Assembly (NCBI GenBank): GCA_040510375.1
Contig: JBEVJC010000003.1
Span: 1-64,000 of the forward strand
From: JBEVJC01 sp040510375
GTDB taxonomy: Bacteria > Bacteroidota > Bacteroidia > Chitinophagales > Chitinophagaceae
Direction: 5' to 3'
Length of the DNA stretch: 64,000 bases
A program made the position numbers and the translations under genes. The first letter of the stretch is position 1. Each line of letters opens with the position of its first letter. Under the pieces are notes generated by a model that saw nothing but the letters and a program-made list of their open reading frames with translations, searched no databases and had not been told where the DNA came from. Shown in pieces: positions 9,173-18,119 of this stretch.

Positions 9173-9316
9173 ATATATTTTTTTAGTTTGTTAAGCTTAA
9201 CTGTATTTATCGTTCCGAACCGATGAATAAATTATGCCACGTTTGGAAATATATAAGAATTAGCAGGCATAGATCAAGCCAATTGATGTATGAAATGTTA
9301 AATACACCCGAATCAA

Positions 9317-11164
9317 TTACTCAGAGGGCGGATTATAATTAAAGGCAACCTTCTTATTGGTCTTTGTAATTTCCTGATTGTTGTGAACTACCCCGGCAAG
9401 GAAATAAAAGCTGCCATAACCTGACTCAACTTCCGCATGGGGTATAAATATTACAGCAGTACTGATATCATCGTCCTTCAACGGTGTAAAGTCGCCATGG
9501 GAGGAAACTTTACCATCTGAAGTTTTATAGACTCCATTATGGTCAACCAGTGCGGTTCCCGCTGCATCGTAAAACCAGACGGTAACATTGCAGGGTTCGC
9601 CTTTCAGGAACTGTGTCCTGGCCCTACAGGTAATTAAAATGCCCTCCACACCGTTTCTTTTGTCATTCGTGAAACTGGCGTCCAGTACCTCGGCAAAAGG
9701 AATTGATAAAACCTTGATAGCACGTTGGAGATGATCGGCAACCGGTCCGACCTCATTAATGGTATATGCATATCTCGCAGCCTCCCTGTAATAGTCAACT
9801 GCCTGGATACTATTGCCGCTTTTAGCACTTTCCAATGCATTTTTTATAATCAAACAGAGCGTTATATGGTTGGCAACATATTCGTCTCCGTTTTTATAAT
9901 TATTGGCTGAGTTGTAGGAATCGTAAGCAGTAAACTTGTAAGCCGGATCGGTTGACGCCGAGAAAAGATCTGCCCTGAGCTGTTCATCGCCCTGTTTTCT
10001 TACAATTTCGAAATTGCATTCCCTGATGGAACCATGGACAGTATCTTCGGAGGGGGTAATAAATAATTTTCCTTTTTTCTCAATGGCTTCGGTAAAAAAA
10101 TTCTTCGCGGTTAAATAATCCTGGTTCTCAAACGCGACCTGCGCCTTTGATAACGAAGATTTATATTCCGCATGCAACATACCCTGCCATCCAATTAGTC
10201 CGAGTAACAAGACTCCCGCACCAATTATAATAGCAGTACGTCTGGATTTTTTCTTCCTTTTATTTCCTTCCCCGTCATCTGTTTTTTTCTTTTTTTCTTC
10301 TTCCGCTTTTTTGGATCCGTTATCTTTTTCGCTGTCAACAGTGAAATCAATCGCCTTGAGTGCAACACCAAAATCATGGCAATTATCATAACGGTCGCTG
10401 GGGTTCTTCTGCGTGGCCTTTGTAATCACCGCGTCAAACTGGCTATGGGCCGAAGGATAGATTTCCTTCACGGAGGGAAGCGGTTCATGCAGGATCTTGT
10501 GATAGATTGTATATTCAGTCGAATCTTCCCGGTAAGGGCTTTGGCCCGACACCATCTGGAATAAGGTAACACCGAGTGAATAAATATCGGTGCGGTTATC
10601 CGGATCCAGACCCTTTACCTGCTCGGGACTCATATAAAAAACGGCCCCCATCTGGATCCCGGTCTTGGTTAACTTTTTATCAGCTTCCGAGGTCATTTTT
10701 GCAATACCAAAATCAATCACCTTGATCTGTCCTGTACGGGTAAGCAAAATATTGGATGGTTTGATGTCCCGGTGCAGGACCCCGTTTTTATGGGCATATG
10801 AAAATGCACCGATTATCTGGTCCATCAGCTTCAGGACCTGTTCGTTTGGCAGGGGACCGGATTCATTTTTGATATACTTACTCAGGTCTGTTCCTTCAAC
10901 ATACTCCATGATGATGTAAGCGCCGTCATCATCCTCGGTATATTCGAAAAATGTTACAATATTCGGATGCCGGAGCAGCCGCATGGTATTGGCTTCATTT
11001 TTAAACCTGTCGCGGATATTCTGGTGTTTTATTAATTGCGGCAGCAACGCTTTGATTGCAACTTTTTCACCGGAGGCAATATGTTCCGCCAGGTATACAT
11101 TACCCATTCCCCCTTCACCGATGAGACCGATGATTTTGTACGATAGAATTTTTTTGCCAATCAT
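9317..11164 (-). CDS. Transmembrane Hanks-type Ser/Thr protein kinase
   Basis: 615 residues. The cytosolic kinase domain (about 8-275) has every catalytic element: glycine loop GEGGMG (16-21), Lys38 in VAIK, Glu57, HRD with Asp133, Asn138, DFG (151-153) and an SPE in place of APE (179-181). A lysine-rich juxtamembrane stretch (KRKKKSRR) precedes the only membrane segment (about 310-327), which fixes the kinase inside and the C terminus outside. The outer part (328-615) has a TPR-like start (KAQVAFENQDYLTAKNFFTEAI) and a beta-rich C-terminal domain instead of PASTA repeats. It would phosphorylate Ser/Thr on cytosolic partners, most likely the FHA proteins and ABC exporter of its own operon. 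It is the last gene of the eight-gene operon, 24 bp after the exporter gene. Confidence 0.95.
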   Translation of the reverse strand: MIGKKILSYKIIGLIGEGGMGNVYLAEHIASGEKVAIKALLPQLIKHQNIRDRFKNEANTMRLLRHPNIVTFFEYTEDDDGAYIIMEYVEGTDLSKYIKNESGPLPNEQVLKLMDQIIGAFSYAHKNGVLHRDIKPSNILLTRTGQIKVIDFGIAKMTSEADKKLTKTGIQMGAVFYMSPEQVKGLDPDNRTDIYSLGVTLFQMVSGQSPYREDSTEYTIYHKILHEPLPSVKEIYPSAHSQFDAVITKATQKNPSDRYDNCHDFGVALKAIDFTVDSEKDNGSKKAEEEKKKKTDDGEGNKRKKKSRRTAIIIGAGVLLLGLIGWQGMLHAEYKSSLSKAQVAFENQDYLTAKNFFTEAIEKKGKLFITPSEDTVHGSIRECNFEIVRKQGDEQLRADLFSASTDPAYKFTAYDSYNSANNYKNGDEYVANHITLCLIIKNALESAKSGNSIQAVDYYREAARYAYTINEVGPVADHLQRAIKVLSIPFAEVLDASFTNDKRNGVEGILITCRARTQFLKGEPCNVTVWFYDAAGTALVDHNGVYKTSDGKVSSHGDFTPLKDDDISTAVIFIPHAEVESGYGSFYFLAGVVHNNQEITKTNKKVAFNYNPPSE

Positions 11165-11188
11165 GGTATTACGTTTAATGGTGTGAAT

Positions 11189-13480
11189 TCAAAGCTGGCT
11201 TTTATCTCTTTTTTTCATGAATATCCAGATACATACAAAACTGATTGTCCCTATCAGCGCCAACATAACCAGGTCCAGCCGGAACGTACCCGCATTTTCA
11301 CCGAAGATCATCTGGTAGGTATCATGAAACGATCGCTTCATGACCTTATATGCCTCCATGGTCTCCGGAACAGCGATCTGCTTCACCGGATGCTGCACAA
11401 TCTCCGTCACATTGTCCTGGATATGGGTGAACCCTTCCGTTCCCCAACGCGCAATTGTAAAATAACTCAGCAGCTCCACCACGCTGCTGTTGATAATGGC
11501 CACTACGCCCGCCAGCATGATCTGCGGAATGATGACCAGTGGCACAACCGTCATTGCTTTTTCCGTGGTCTTACTCGCGGCAGAAATGAACAGTCCCGTT
11601 AACGATGCACAGAAAGTAATAAAGAACATCCATACAATACCCATCAGCCAGGGTTCCCAGCTTACGGTGTTGTTGGCATAGTATAATTTAAGAATAGAGA
11701 TGTACAGGACCGACTGGATAAATGCTAAAGCTGCAAGCAGCGCGATCTTCGAAAAAATGTAAGGGAATATAAGAAGGTTAAACATCCGTTCCCGCTTATA
11801 CACCGGTTCTTCCGATACGATCTCCCGGGCAGAGTTGTTTATTCCAAACCAGATGGCAGATATCGTAGTAAGGAATAATACCCCAAGCCTGATTTCGCGG
11901 AATACCAGGCAGATCAGGGCAGCGATGATGGGAGCCTGCAGCACGGTAAACAAGGTGTTTTTCCGGTCGTTCAGTTTTATCCTGAAATACCGGCTCAACA
12001 ACCAATAGAATTGTAGAAATGGATCAGATTTATCTTCCTTTCGTTTGCGTTGCGAAGCAGGTAGCGACGCCGAAAGCCCCGATATACCCGCAAATTTTTT
12101 AACCCAGTAATCAGCCCGGTCGCCGGAGATATTGGCATATACCTCAATTGGTGCAGTTACTTCGAAGTATGACCGGTATTCATTTACGTCGCCATAATAA
12201 GCAAGCGAACCGCCTTCCGCCATAAAGATCACCTTATCCATAAAGGTGAGGTCCTCCGGTTTGTGGGTAACCATTATAACGGTTGTTCCACCTTCCGATA
12301 AATCGCGGAGGATCTTCATAAATTCGGCGATGGTCTGCGGGTCAAGGGGCGATGTAGGTTCATCCAGAAAAAGGATTGCCGGGTCGGATAACAACTCTAC
12401 AGCAATTGACACCCGTTTGCGCTGGCCGCCACTGATTGCCGAGATCAGGTTATTACTGATGAACGCGATGTTCAGTTTTTTTAAAAGAACAGCAGTCTTT
12501 TTTTCAATCAGCTCATCACTTACACCATTCAGGCGGATTTTGGCAGCATAGTATAAGGACTGGCGGACCGTCAGTTGCCCATGCACAATATCATCCTGCG
12601 GTACATATCCGATCTGCGTTTTCAGGTATGCGAGATTTTCTACGAGGTCGAGTCCGTTGATAAAGACATTTCCAGTTGTCGGAAAAATAGTCCCGTTAAG
12701 CACTTTCAGTAATGTGGACTTTCCACAACCTGATGGACCCATAATTGCAATCACACCACCGGCCGGTAAATCGAAGGTGGTTTGTTTTAATGCATGGTAG
12801 CCATTCCGGTATTGTTTTGAAACCAGTTCAGCCTTTACAGCAGATTCCTTGCTCAGGTTGTGGCCGATCTGGTTTAGACTTAACTGGAACCTGCCAATGA
12901 ATAACTGATCATTGATACTGATTTCCGCCCGCCTGATCCGGGAACCATTCAGGAAAACACCATTAACCGAATTCTCGTCAGTAATAATGTATTTATTGTT
13001 CTCTTCTTTTCTGACCGTAGCGTGCCTGCGGCTGACGGTCCGGTGATCAAGCACTATATCACAATCAGGGGAACGTCCAATCGTGATCTCATTTTTATCT
13101 TTCAGCTTACTGAAAATTGTGTTGCCTGGGTCTTGCCGTACAACAGGCGTATCAACGGCTTCCCTGCGCGACGAGACTTCCAGCCGGCTGAAGCCGCTGC
13201 TATCGAAGGTGACAATATCACCATTCTTCAATAACTGCGGCTCGTTAATGACGATTTTTGTGTTATTTAAAAATGTGCCGCCCGAACTGTTAAAGTCAAT
13301 TATATAAACAACGGACCCATCGTACAGGAGTTGTGCATGCATGCGCGAGATCCTTGGATCTGGTAATGGAATGTCAGTATCCACCCTTCCGATCGAAAGG
13401 GTCCGGGTCTGGCTTCCTTCAAAAACAAGTTTTTTGACTACCTGTTCCCCACAATAAAATTGAAACTTCAAACCATTCAT
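11189..13480 (-). CDS. Double-FHA ABC exporter (ATPase fused to permease, Rv1747-like)
   Basis: 763 residues. FHA domain 1 (about 20-100) has GR at 31-32, SRMH 45-48 and N64. FHA domain 2 (about 130-200) has GR at 135-136, SRRH 150-153 and NSVNG 170-174; both keep the phosphothreonine-binding residues. The ABC ATPase follows: Walker A GPSGCGKST (248-256), signature ISGGQRKR, Walker B ILFLDEPTSPLD. The C-terminal third is an ABC2/ABCG-type permease of about six membrane spans. The order FHA-FHA-ATPase-permease matches Mycobacterium tuberculosis Rv1747, an exporter of cell-envelope lipid-linked material controlled by kinase PknF. The kinase gene lies 24 bp downstream here. It is probably a homodimeric exporter gated by phosphothreonine binding; the substrate is unknown. 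Confidence 0.94.
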   Translation of the reverse strand: MNGLKFQFYCGEQVVKKLVFEGSQTRTLSIGRVDTDIPLPDPRISRMHAQLLYDGSVVYIIDFNSSGGTFLNNTKIVINEPQLLKNGDIVTFDSSGFSRLEVSSRREAVDTPVVRQDPGNTIFSKLKDKNEITIGRSPDCDIVLDHRTVSRRHATVRKEENNKYIITDENSVNGVFLNGSRIRRAEISINDQLFIGRFQLSLNQIGHNLSKESAVKAELVSKQYRNGYHALKQTTFDLPAGGVIAIMGPSGCGKSTLLKVLNGTIFPTTGNVFINGLDLVENLAYLKTQIGYVPQDDIVHGQLTVRQSLYYAAKIRLNGVSDELIEKKTAVLLKKLNIAFISNNLISAISGGQRKRVSIAVELLSDPAILFLDEPTSPLDPQTIAEFMKILRDLSEGGTTVIMVTHKPEDLTFMDKVIFMAEGGSLAYYGDVNEYRSYFEVTAPIEVYANISGDRADYWVKKFAGISGLSASLPASQRKRKEDKSDPFLQFYWLLSRYFRIKLNDRKNTLFTVLQAPIIAALICLVFREIRLGVLFLTTISAIWFGINNSAREIVSEEPVYKRERMFNLLIFPYIFSKIALLAALAFIQSVLYISILKLYYANNTVSWEPWLMGIVWMFFITFCASLTGLFISAASKTTEKAMTVVPLVIIPQIMLAGVVAIINSSVVELLSYFTIARWGTEGFTHIQDNVTEIVQHPVKQIAVPETMEAYKVMKRSFHDTYQMIFGENAGTFRLDLVMLALIGTISFVCIWIFMKKRDKSQL

Positions 13481-13505
13481 GCTATCGATTTAGTATTCTG
13501 TTTAG

Positions 13506-14375
13506 CTAATTACCGGTTTTTCCAAAGGACAGTTCAACAGGTACCGAGATCGACTCACCTTCTATATTCAACACCAGCTTTCCATCCAGAAAAAATGAAT
13601 TCAGGTTGGCTGTCCCCGACTTCAACAGCGATTTCACGATGGTAAGGTTTTCTGCCTTAACCAAAAATGGAATGGAAAGACGCTCCCCGGGTGGCAAAAC
13701 AATTTCCCGTTGCAGGGAGATATCACCCAGTGGCAGGTCGCGGTTTTCCAGGGCGTAGAGTTTACCGGAGATTTCATTGATGGTGACATCAAAATTCAAT
13801 CTGTTCACCAACGCGAGATTAAAACCGATTTCTGTTTCAAGGAGGTTTACTTTACGGATAGAAAAAGAATCCGGCCATAACAGGCCGCCATTGCTGAATG
13901 CAGCGCCAATCAGGCCAATTAATTCCTTTTTGCCAAGTTGTTTCCGGAGATTGATTTTATGGATAAAAAACGCAGGCATAAAATCACCCTTTATCAAAAC
14001 AGAGGGCAGGAGGGTGTCGGTTGTTTTTTCATCGTACGACTTTAAAACCTTCCGGTAGTTCAGTTTCAGGGAAAGGTCTACCGTCGATTCAGATAGCCTT
14101 TTGAGTTGGAACGGTTCGATGGTTCCGGAACCATACTGCTGGTCTGATTCATTAAACGTAAACGCCAGGCTCTTCCCACTTATGGAGAATGGATTCTTAT
14201 TATCCATGACCAGCAGGATTTTAAAATTAAAAAAACTATCCTCCACACTCACAAAGTCAATTTTATCGAAACGTACAAACCGCGGTTTTTGAAATGTTAT
14301 TCCCAGGACCCCGACCAGCAGGAGGCAATTCAGTCCGAAAAACAACCCCAATTTTCTCCAGTCGATCCTGCGCAT
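13506..14375 (-). CDS. Membrane-anchored LEA-14-like (LEA type 2) protein
   Basis: 289 residues. An uncleaved N-terminal anchor (about residues 9-27, LGLFFGLNCLLLVGVLGI) is followed by the LEA_2/WHy pattern: FFNFKILLVMDNKNPFSISG, then a conserved strand ESTVDLSLKLNYRKVL. A second such unit begins near residue 175 (EIGFNLALVNRLNFDVTI), so the protein probably holds two tandem LEA-14-like beta domains in the periplasm. No catalytic residues are evident. It sits between the FHA-peptidase (14-bp gap) and the ABC exporter (25-bp gap). LEA-14-like proteins in bacteria are stress or envelope associated; a periplasmic lipid-binding or bridging role beside the exporter is inference. Confidence 0.82.
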   Translation of the reverse strand: MRRIDWRKLGLFFGLNCLLLVGVLGITFQKPRFVRFDKIDFVSVEDSFFNFKILLVMDNKNPFSISGKSLAFTFNESDQQYGSGTIEPFQLKRLSESTVDLSLKLNYRKVLKSYDEKTTDTLLPSVLIKGDFMPAFFIHKINLRKQLGKKELIGLIGAAFSNGGLLWPDSFSIRKVNLLETEIGFNLALVNRLNFDVTINEISGKLYALENRDLPLGDISLQREIVLPPGERLSIPFLVKAENLTIVKSLLKSGTANLNSFFLDGKLVLNIEGESISVPVELSFGKTGN

Positions 14376-14389
14376 ATCCTGGTGTTTTA

Positions 14390-15583
14390 TTATTTACACT
14401 CAATATTATAATTTGTAGACAGGTGGTGTTGTATACAGTTTACCCTGATTCCTGAATGTGGGTGACTTCTGAGAAAATTCTTCACCTGGTCGTATTCGCC
14501 TTCATTAGCTGCCATTCTTTTCCAAAGCTCCAATTCCAGACAGGGATCAAAACCGGAGGCAATCAACAGGTCGGTGCCAACAAGATCACAATGCACTTCG
14601 TCCCTTTTCCCGAAAGGAGAAGTCAGTACTTTGTTTATCATTCCCACGGTATTCCCGGTTTTATCGCCCAGTTTTTCAATTGCCAGTTTATTTGCTTTCA
14701 GTTTATCGGTGATATGAAAAAGTTCATTGTGATTTATTTCATGTGCAATGATACCTGCGGCTTCCGTTTCATTCTGCGTAAACTGCAGCATCGCGGTGGT
14801 AAAGTAGATCCGTCCTCCGCTGGTCCAGGCATTGATCTCATCCGAATCGAGCAGGAAAAACTTATAATTAAATCCTCGTGGATGGGGTACATTACCGACC
14901 AGCTTTTCCAGGATTGCTTTCAGGCGCGCCGACTGGTCGTTGTTGACTACAGCACTCCCTTTCATCAGTTGTTCGTGGTTCTGATCGCCAAACTCAATTT
15001 CCTCCTGTAATGAAACCTGCACACCGGATTTATTGATATATGCGGTTTCTATGCTGTCGAGCCTGGCGGCAATGCGGTCAACCGAAGTATTGTCGGAATA
15101 GTTGACACAGGAGAAATCATATACTATTTCTTTCTTCGTCTCTTTTTTTATCCCTTCCTCTTTATTGTTTCCTGTTGATGAACCGGAATCAGTTAATCCG
15201 GTACCGGCATAACGTCCGGCCACCCATTCATTAACCAGGTAGAATGAAGAAAATAAAATCAACACCGCGGCGAGCGCAAGCAGGTAGTGAATTACAACGG
15301 GGTGTTTGATGGGGGCAAGGACTTCCTTTTTACCATGCTGTTCAATCAAACCTTTTAACGGCAGTATGCTGCCACCAAGGATCACTTCATCATCCTGGTT
15401 AACCTGCACCGGTGAGTTTATCCGGATTCCGTTTACATAGGTACCATTGGCCGACTGTAAATCGTGGATAAACCAACCCCCATCATCATTAAAAATAAGT
15501 TGCGCATGATACCCGGAGATATACCCCATTGACAAAACAATGTCATTATCTGTATTCCTGCCTATTGTAAGTATCAGCGACAT
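14390..15583 (-). CDS. FHA domain - membrane segment - M48-like zinc metallopeptidase
   Basis: 397 residues. The N-terminal FHA domain (about 5-75) keeps GRN (8-10), His26 and SANGTYVNG; the usual SRxH is changed to SGYH, while Arg9 that contacts phosphothreonine remains. One membrane segment (about 99-117) follows. The C-terminal domain (about 165-397) is an M48-type peptidase: HEINH (281-285) as HExxH, Glu329 in DEVHCDLVGTDLL as likely third zinc ligand, and the late motif SHPHSGIRVNCI. FHA would be cytosolic and the peptidase outside, so phospho-recognition could steer an envelope protease. It overlaps no gene, lies 2 bp after the FHA-anchor gene and 14 bp before the LEA-14-like gene. I know of no standard name for this fusion. 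Confidence 0.92.
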   Translation of the reverse strand: MSLILTIGRNTDNDIVLSMGYISGYHAQLIFNDDGGWFIHDLQSANGTYVNGIRINSPVQVNQDDEVILGGSILPLKGLIEQHGKKEVLAPIKHPVVIHYLLALAAVLILFSSFYLVNEWVAGRYAGTGLTDSGSSTGNNKEEGIKKETKKEIVYDFSCVNYSDNTSVDRIAARLDSIETAYINKSGVQVSLQEEIEFGDQNHEQLMKGSAVVNNDQSARLKAILEKLVGNVPHPRGFNYKFFLLDSDEINAWTSGGRIYFTTAMLQFTQNETEAAGIIAHEINHNELFHITDKLKANKLAIEKLGDKTGNTVGMINKVLTSPFGKRDEVHCDLVGTDLLIASGFDPCLELELWKRMAANEGEYDQVKNFLRSHPHSGIRVNCIQHHLSTNYNIECK

Positions 15584-15585
15584 GA

Positions 15586-16332
15586 CTAACGTAATTTTAC
15601 AAGTTTTAATGGTGGGGCTACACCCGAATTACCATCCAGTTCTGTGAGTGAAAGTATATTTTTGGCTAACTCATATTTATAGTTGATTTCTGTTTTTAAC
15701 GATGCCATAGTTATACCCGGTGACAAAGAAAGACCGGGACTGAGGTTGATTATTTTGTCATCGGTATTGATCCGGAATTTACCGACAACTGAATCCTTGT
15801 CAGCGATATAGGTATATGAATATGATCCGGCCTTGTCGGATGCTTTGCTGAAAATGACCTTCAGCAGGCTCCCGCAGTTATCGTTGCATATCCAGGTGTC
15901 TGTTAAACGCAGTTCGTCTTTACTGCTGATCCTGAAAAAATAGATTACCGTTGTTACGATGAGGGCGATGACCAGGGTGCTGGCGAGTGTAACAGCTGGA
16001 ATTTTTTTCCAGGGTGATACAACCTTATCATTTTTGTTTCCTGTCTGACCCGGTTTTTTTTGCTTGTCAATAGTCTTTTGGCTGCCGGTTTCCCTGGGAA
16101 TATATTTTTTCCAGAACACAACGGTATTGCCAACTTTGAGGATATCATCTGGCTGTAATAATGTTGTTGTTGTTATCCGGTTACCGTTCACATAGGTACC
16201 GTTGGTGGAATTCAGGTCCCTGACGGAATATATTTCTCCCGCTACAGTAAGCACAGCATGGACTTTGGAAACGGTGGGGTCACCCATTACAATTTCCAGG
16301 TCCTTATTTCTACCAATTTTAAATTCAGGCAT
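15586..16332 (-). CDS. FHA domain protein with membrane anchor and small outer domain
   Basis: 248 residues. FHA domain at 1-75 with GRN (7-9), SKVH (22-25) and NSTNGTYVNG (41-50), all binding residues intact. A basic linker (about 76-110) and a membrane segment (about 111-134) lead to a C-terminal domain of roughly 110 residues. This starts DTWICNDNCGSLLKV and continues in short beta strands, like a lipocalin-type barrel, and lies outside the inner membrane if the FHA is cytosolic. The two cysteines (about 149 and 153) are close enough for a disulfide. The 86-bp gap upstream is the largest within the operon, so an internal promoter here is possible though none is obvious. Confidence 0.88.
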   Translation of the reverse strand: MPEFKIGRNKDLEIVMGDPTVSKVHAVLTVAGEIYSVRDLNSTNGTYVNGNRITTTTLLQPDDILKVGNTVVFWKKYIPRETGSQKTIDKQKKPGQTGNKNDKVVSPWKKIPAVTLASTLVIALIVTTVIYFFRISSKDELRLTDTWICNDNCGSLLKVIFSKASDKAGSYSYTYIADKDSVVGKFRINTDDKIINLSPGLSLSPGITMASLKTEINYKYELAKNILSLTELDGNSGVAPPLKLVKLR

Positions 16333-16418
16333 GGCAGGAATCGTTGATTGTTTCTAAAAATTCACCAGCAGGCTGGTAACGGGTTTAAACAGGATAGGTG
16401 ACTTTAGTTTTACAATAC

Positions 16419-18116
16419 TTATCTAACGACAACCATGGCGTCTATTCTTTTTTGAATCATCTGCCGGTTGCTCTCTGTTTTTTCTATTGACATACGTGCG
16501 GCATCCAGTTCTTTTTTTGCTGCGGTTACTTTCAGTTCCCATTTTTTGTCTTTCTGATGTGCTTTCAGGGAATCCGACATATTTTTATAATGTATTTCCT
16601 TTTCAGTCAGCTGTTGTTTAAGATGCTGAAGTTGTTTGTCGTATTGTGTAAGCCTGTTGTTGAGGCCTTTTAGTTGCTGTTCTGCGCCGTCGGCGGGTTG
16701 GTTGGGCTTTATTGTGTTCGATACCTGGGCGTCCCTTCCCTGTTTTGCTGCATTCACCGAGTCGGCTGTCACAACGATATTTGTAACAGGCAGGATTCCG
16801 CCGCTATCGCTGTTTTCTGCCCCGGTGGCTACAAGACCGGCAACGGAATTACGGACCTTCCATTTGATCAGTCTGATGTTGCTTAAATTATTTTGGTCTA
16901 CAGGTTTATTATCCAGGGAATAGGTTGTATCGTAATTGATATTGTTATATAACCCGCCCAGTTTTTTACGCTCCCGGATAATTTTATCAAGATCCTTTTC
17001 ATCAGCTGATACGGTGTGCATCAGGTACAGGGGTACAAACCTGTCGCCGGGAAGTACTCCGTCTCCGTTGGGTTGGTTTAATCTTGTTGAATCTGAAAGC
17101 ACCTGTTTATTTCCAAAAGGCCAGACATTTGTCTTATAAGTGGCAAACAGGAATAAAACGAGTACCGCGGTTATCCCCAGCATAAATAGTTTGCGGTATT
17201 TCCGGATATTGTTTTGTTTTTTGATAATCCCGTTGTCAGATCCCTGGCCCGTTTTTCCTGAATTGGTTCCGGTTCCGTCATTTTCATTGTTTGTTTCTTT
17301 TATAGTGGAAGTATCGTAGGCGGCTCCGGTTCCCGCAACCTTATGGGTGAAGCTATGGAACTCTGAAGTCTTGTACGGACTTCCGGTGATTTTTATTAAC
17401 TGCACTGTAATATTATCATATCCGCCCGCCTGTTTTGCTGCCAGAACCAATTGATCTGCTGCTGAAGCCAATGACGGATTGGATTGTAATACTTGTTGCA
17501 TTTGTCCATCATTGACCAATCCGCACAGGCCATCGGTACAAAGCATCAGGATATCCCCGACAATGGGTTTCACCGGTTGCGATAGTGTTGGCTGAATTGC
17601 GTCATTCACGCCCAGGGCCTTGAGCAATTCATTTTTCCTTGGGTGTGTTTCGGCCTGTTCTTCGGTAATAGCGCCATTGTCGACCAGTGTCTGTACAAAA
17701 GAATGGTCACTGGTAAGGCGATACAATTCGCCCGATGAGAAAATATAAATACGGCTATCACCCACGTGACCGAGGTAGATAGCCTCAGGTTGTACAAGCA
17801 GCACGGTCGCAGTGGTACCCATTCCTTTTAGTTCCGGGTTCTCTTCGGCAGCCTCCAGTATCCGCTGGTTGGCGGAGATCAGTGCGTTATTGATTGTTAC
17901 AGATGGATTGTCCACTTCAGAGGTACTGATAAACTCAAGTATAACTTTCACTGCAAGCGATGAAGCAGTTGCTCCGCCCACATGGCCGCCCATGCCGTCA
18001 CAAACGGAAAAAATTGATCCGTAGGGTCCTTCCAGGAATCCGAAACTATCCTCATTTGCCTGTCGCACATTCCCGATATCACTTAATCCCGCCTGTTCTG
18101 CTTTAAGTTTTTCCAT
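16419..18116 (-). CDS. Transmembrane PP2C-type Ser/Thr phosphatase
   Basis: 565 residues. The PP2C domain (about 5-245) has all metal-binding acids: Asp23 in NEDS, Asp40 in CDGMGGH, Asp195 in CTDGL and Asp234 in GYDNITV, plus HVGDSR (117-122). A polar linker leads to one membrane segment (about 309-327) after basic residues (RKYRK), so the phosphatase is cytosolic. The outer part (330-565) ends in a long coiled coil (about 475-560, rich in Gln, Lys and Glu). It would remove the phosphates placed by the kinase encoded at 9317-11164. It is separated by only 3 bp from the vWA-FHA gene upstream. A membrane-spanning PP2C with an outer coiled coil is unusual; most bacterial partners of Hanks kinases are soluble. 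Confidence 0.95.
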   Translation of the reverse strand: MEKLKAEQAGLSDIGNVRQANEDSFGFLEGPYGSIFSVCDGMGGHVGGATASSLAVKVILEFISTSEVDNPSVTINNALISANQRILEAAEENPELKGMGTTATVLLVQPEAIYLGHVGDSRIYIFSSGELYRLTSDHSFVQTLVDNGAITEEQAETHPRKNELLKALGVNDAIQPTLSQPVKPIVGDILMLCTDGLCGLVNDGQMQQVLQSNPSLASAADQLVLAAKQAGGYDNITVQLIKITGSPYKTSEFHSFTHKVAGTGAAYDTSTIKETNNENDGTGTNSGKTGQGSDNGIIKKQNNIRKYRKLFMLGITAVLVLFLFATYKTNVWPFGNKQVLSDSTRLNQPNGDGVLPGDRFVPLYLMHTVSADEKDLDKIIRERKKLGGLYNNINYDTTYSLDNKPVDQNNLSNIRLIKWKVRNSVAGLVATGAENSDSGGILPVTNIVVTADSVNAAKQGRDAQVSNTIKPNQPADGAEQQLKGLNNRLTQYDKQLQHLKQQLTEKEIHYKNMSDSLKAHQKDKKWELKVTAAKKELDAARMSIEKTESNRQMIQKRIDAMVVVR

Positions 18117-18119
18117 TTC

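Noticed and set aside
9190..9201. 12-bp palindrome GTTAAGCTTAAC upstream of the GlcG-like gene
   Set aside because: A 12-bp palindrome is expected about once per 4 kb by chance; position alone is not enough to call an operator.
14456..15010. 184-residue plus-strand open frame opposite the FHA-peptidase gene
   Set aside because: It is an antisense shadow of a gene with clear FHA and HExxH motifs and has no family pattern of its own.
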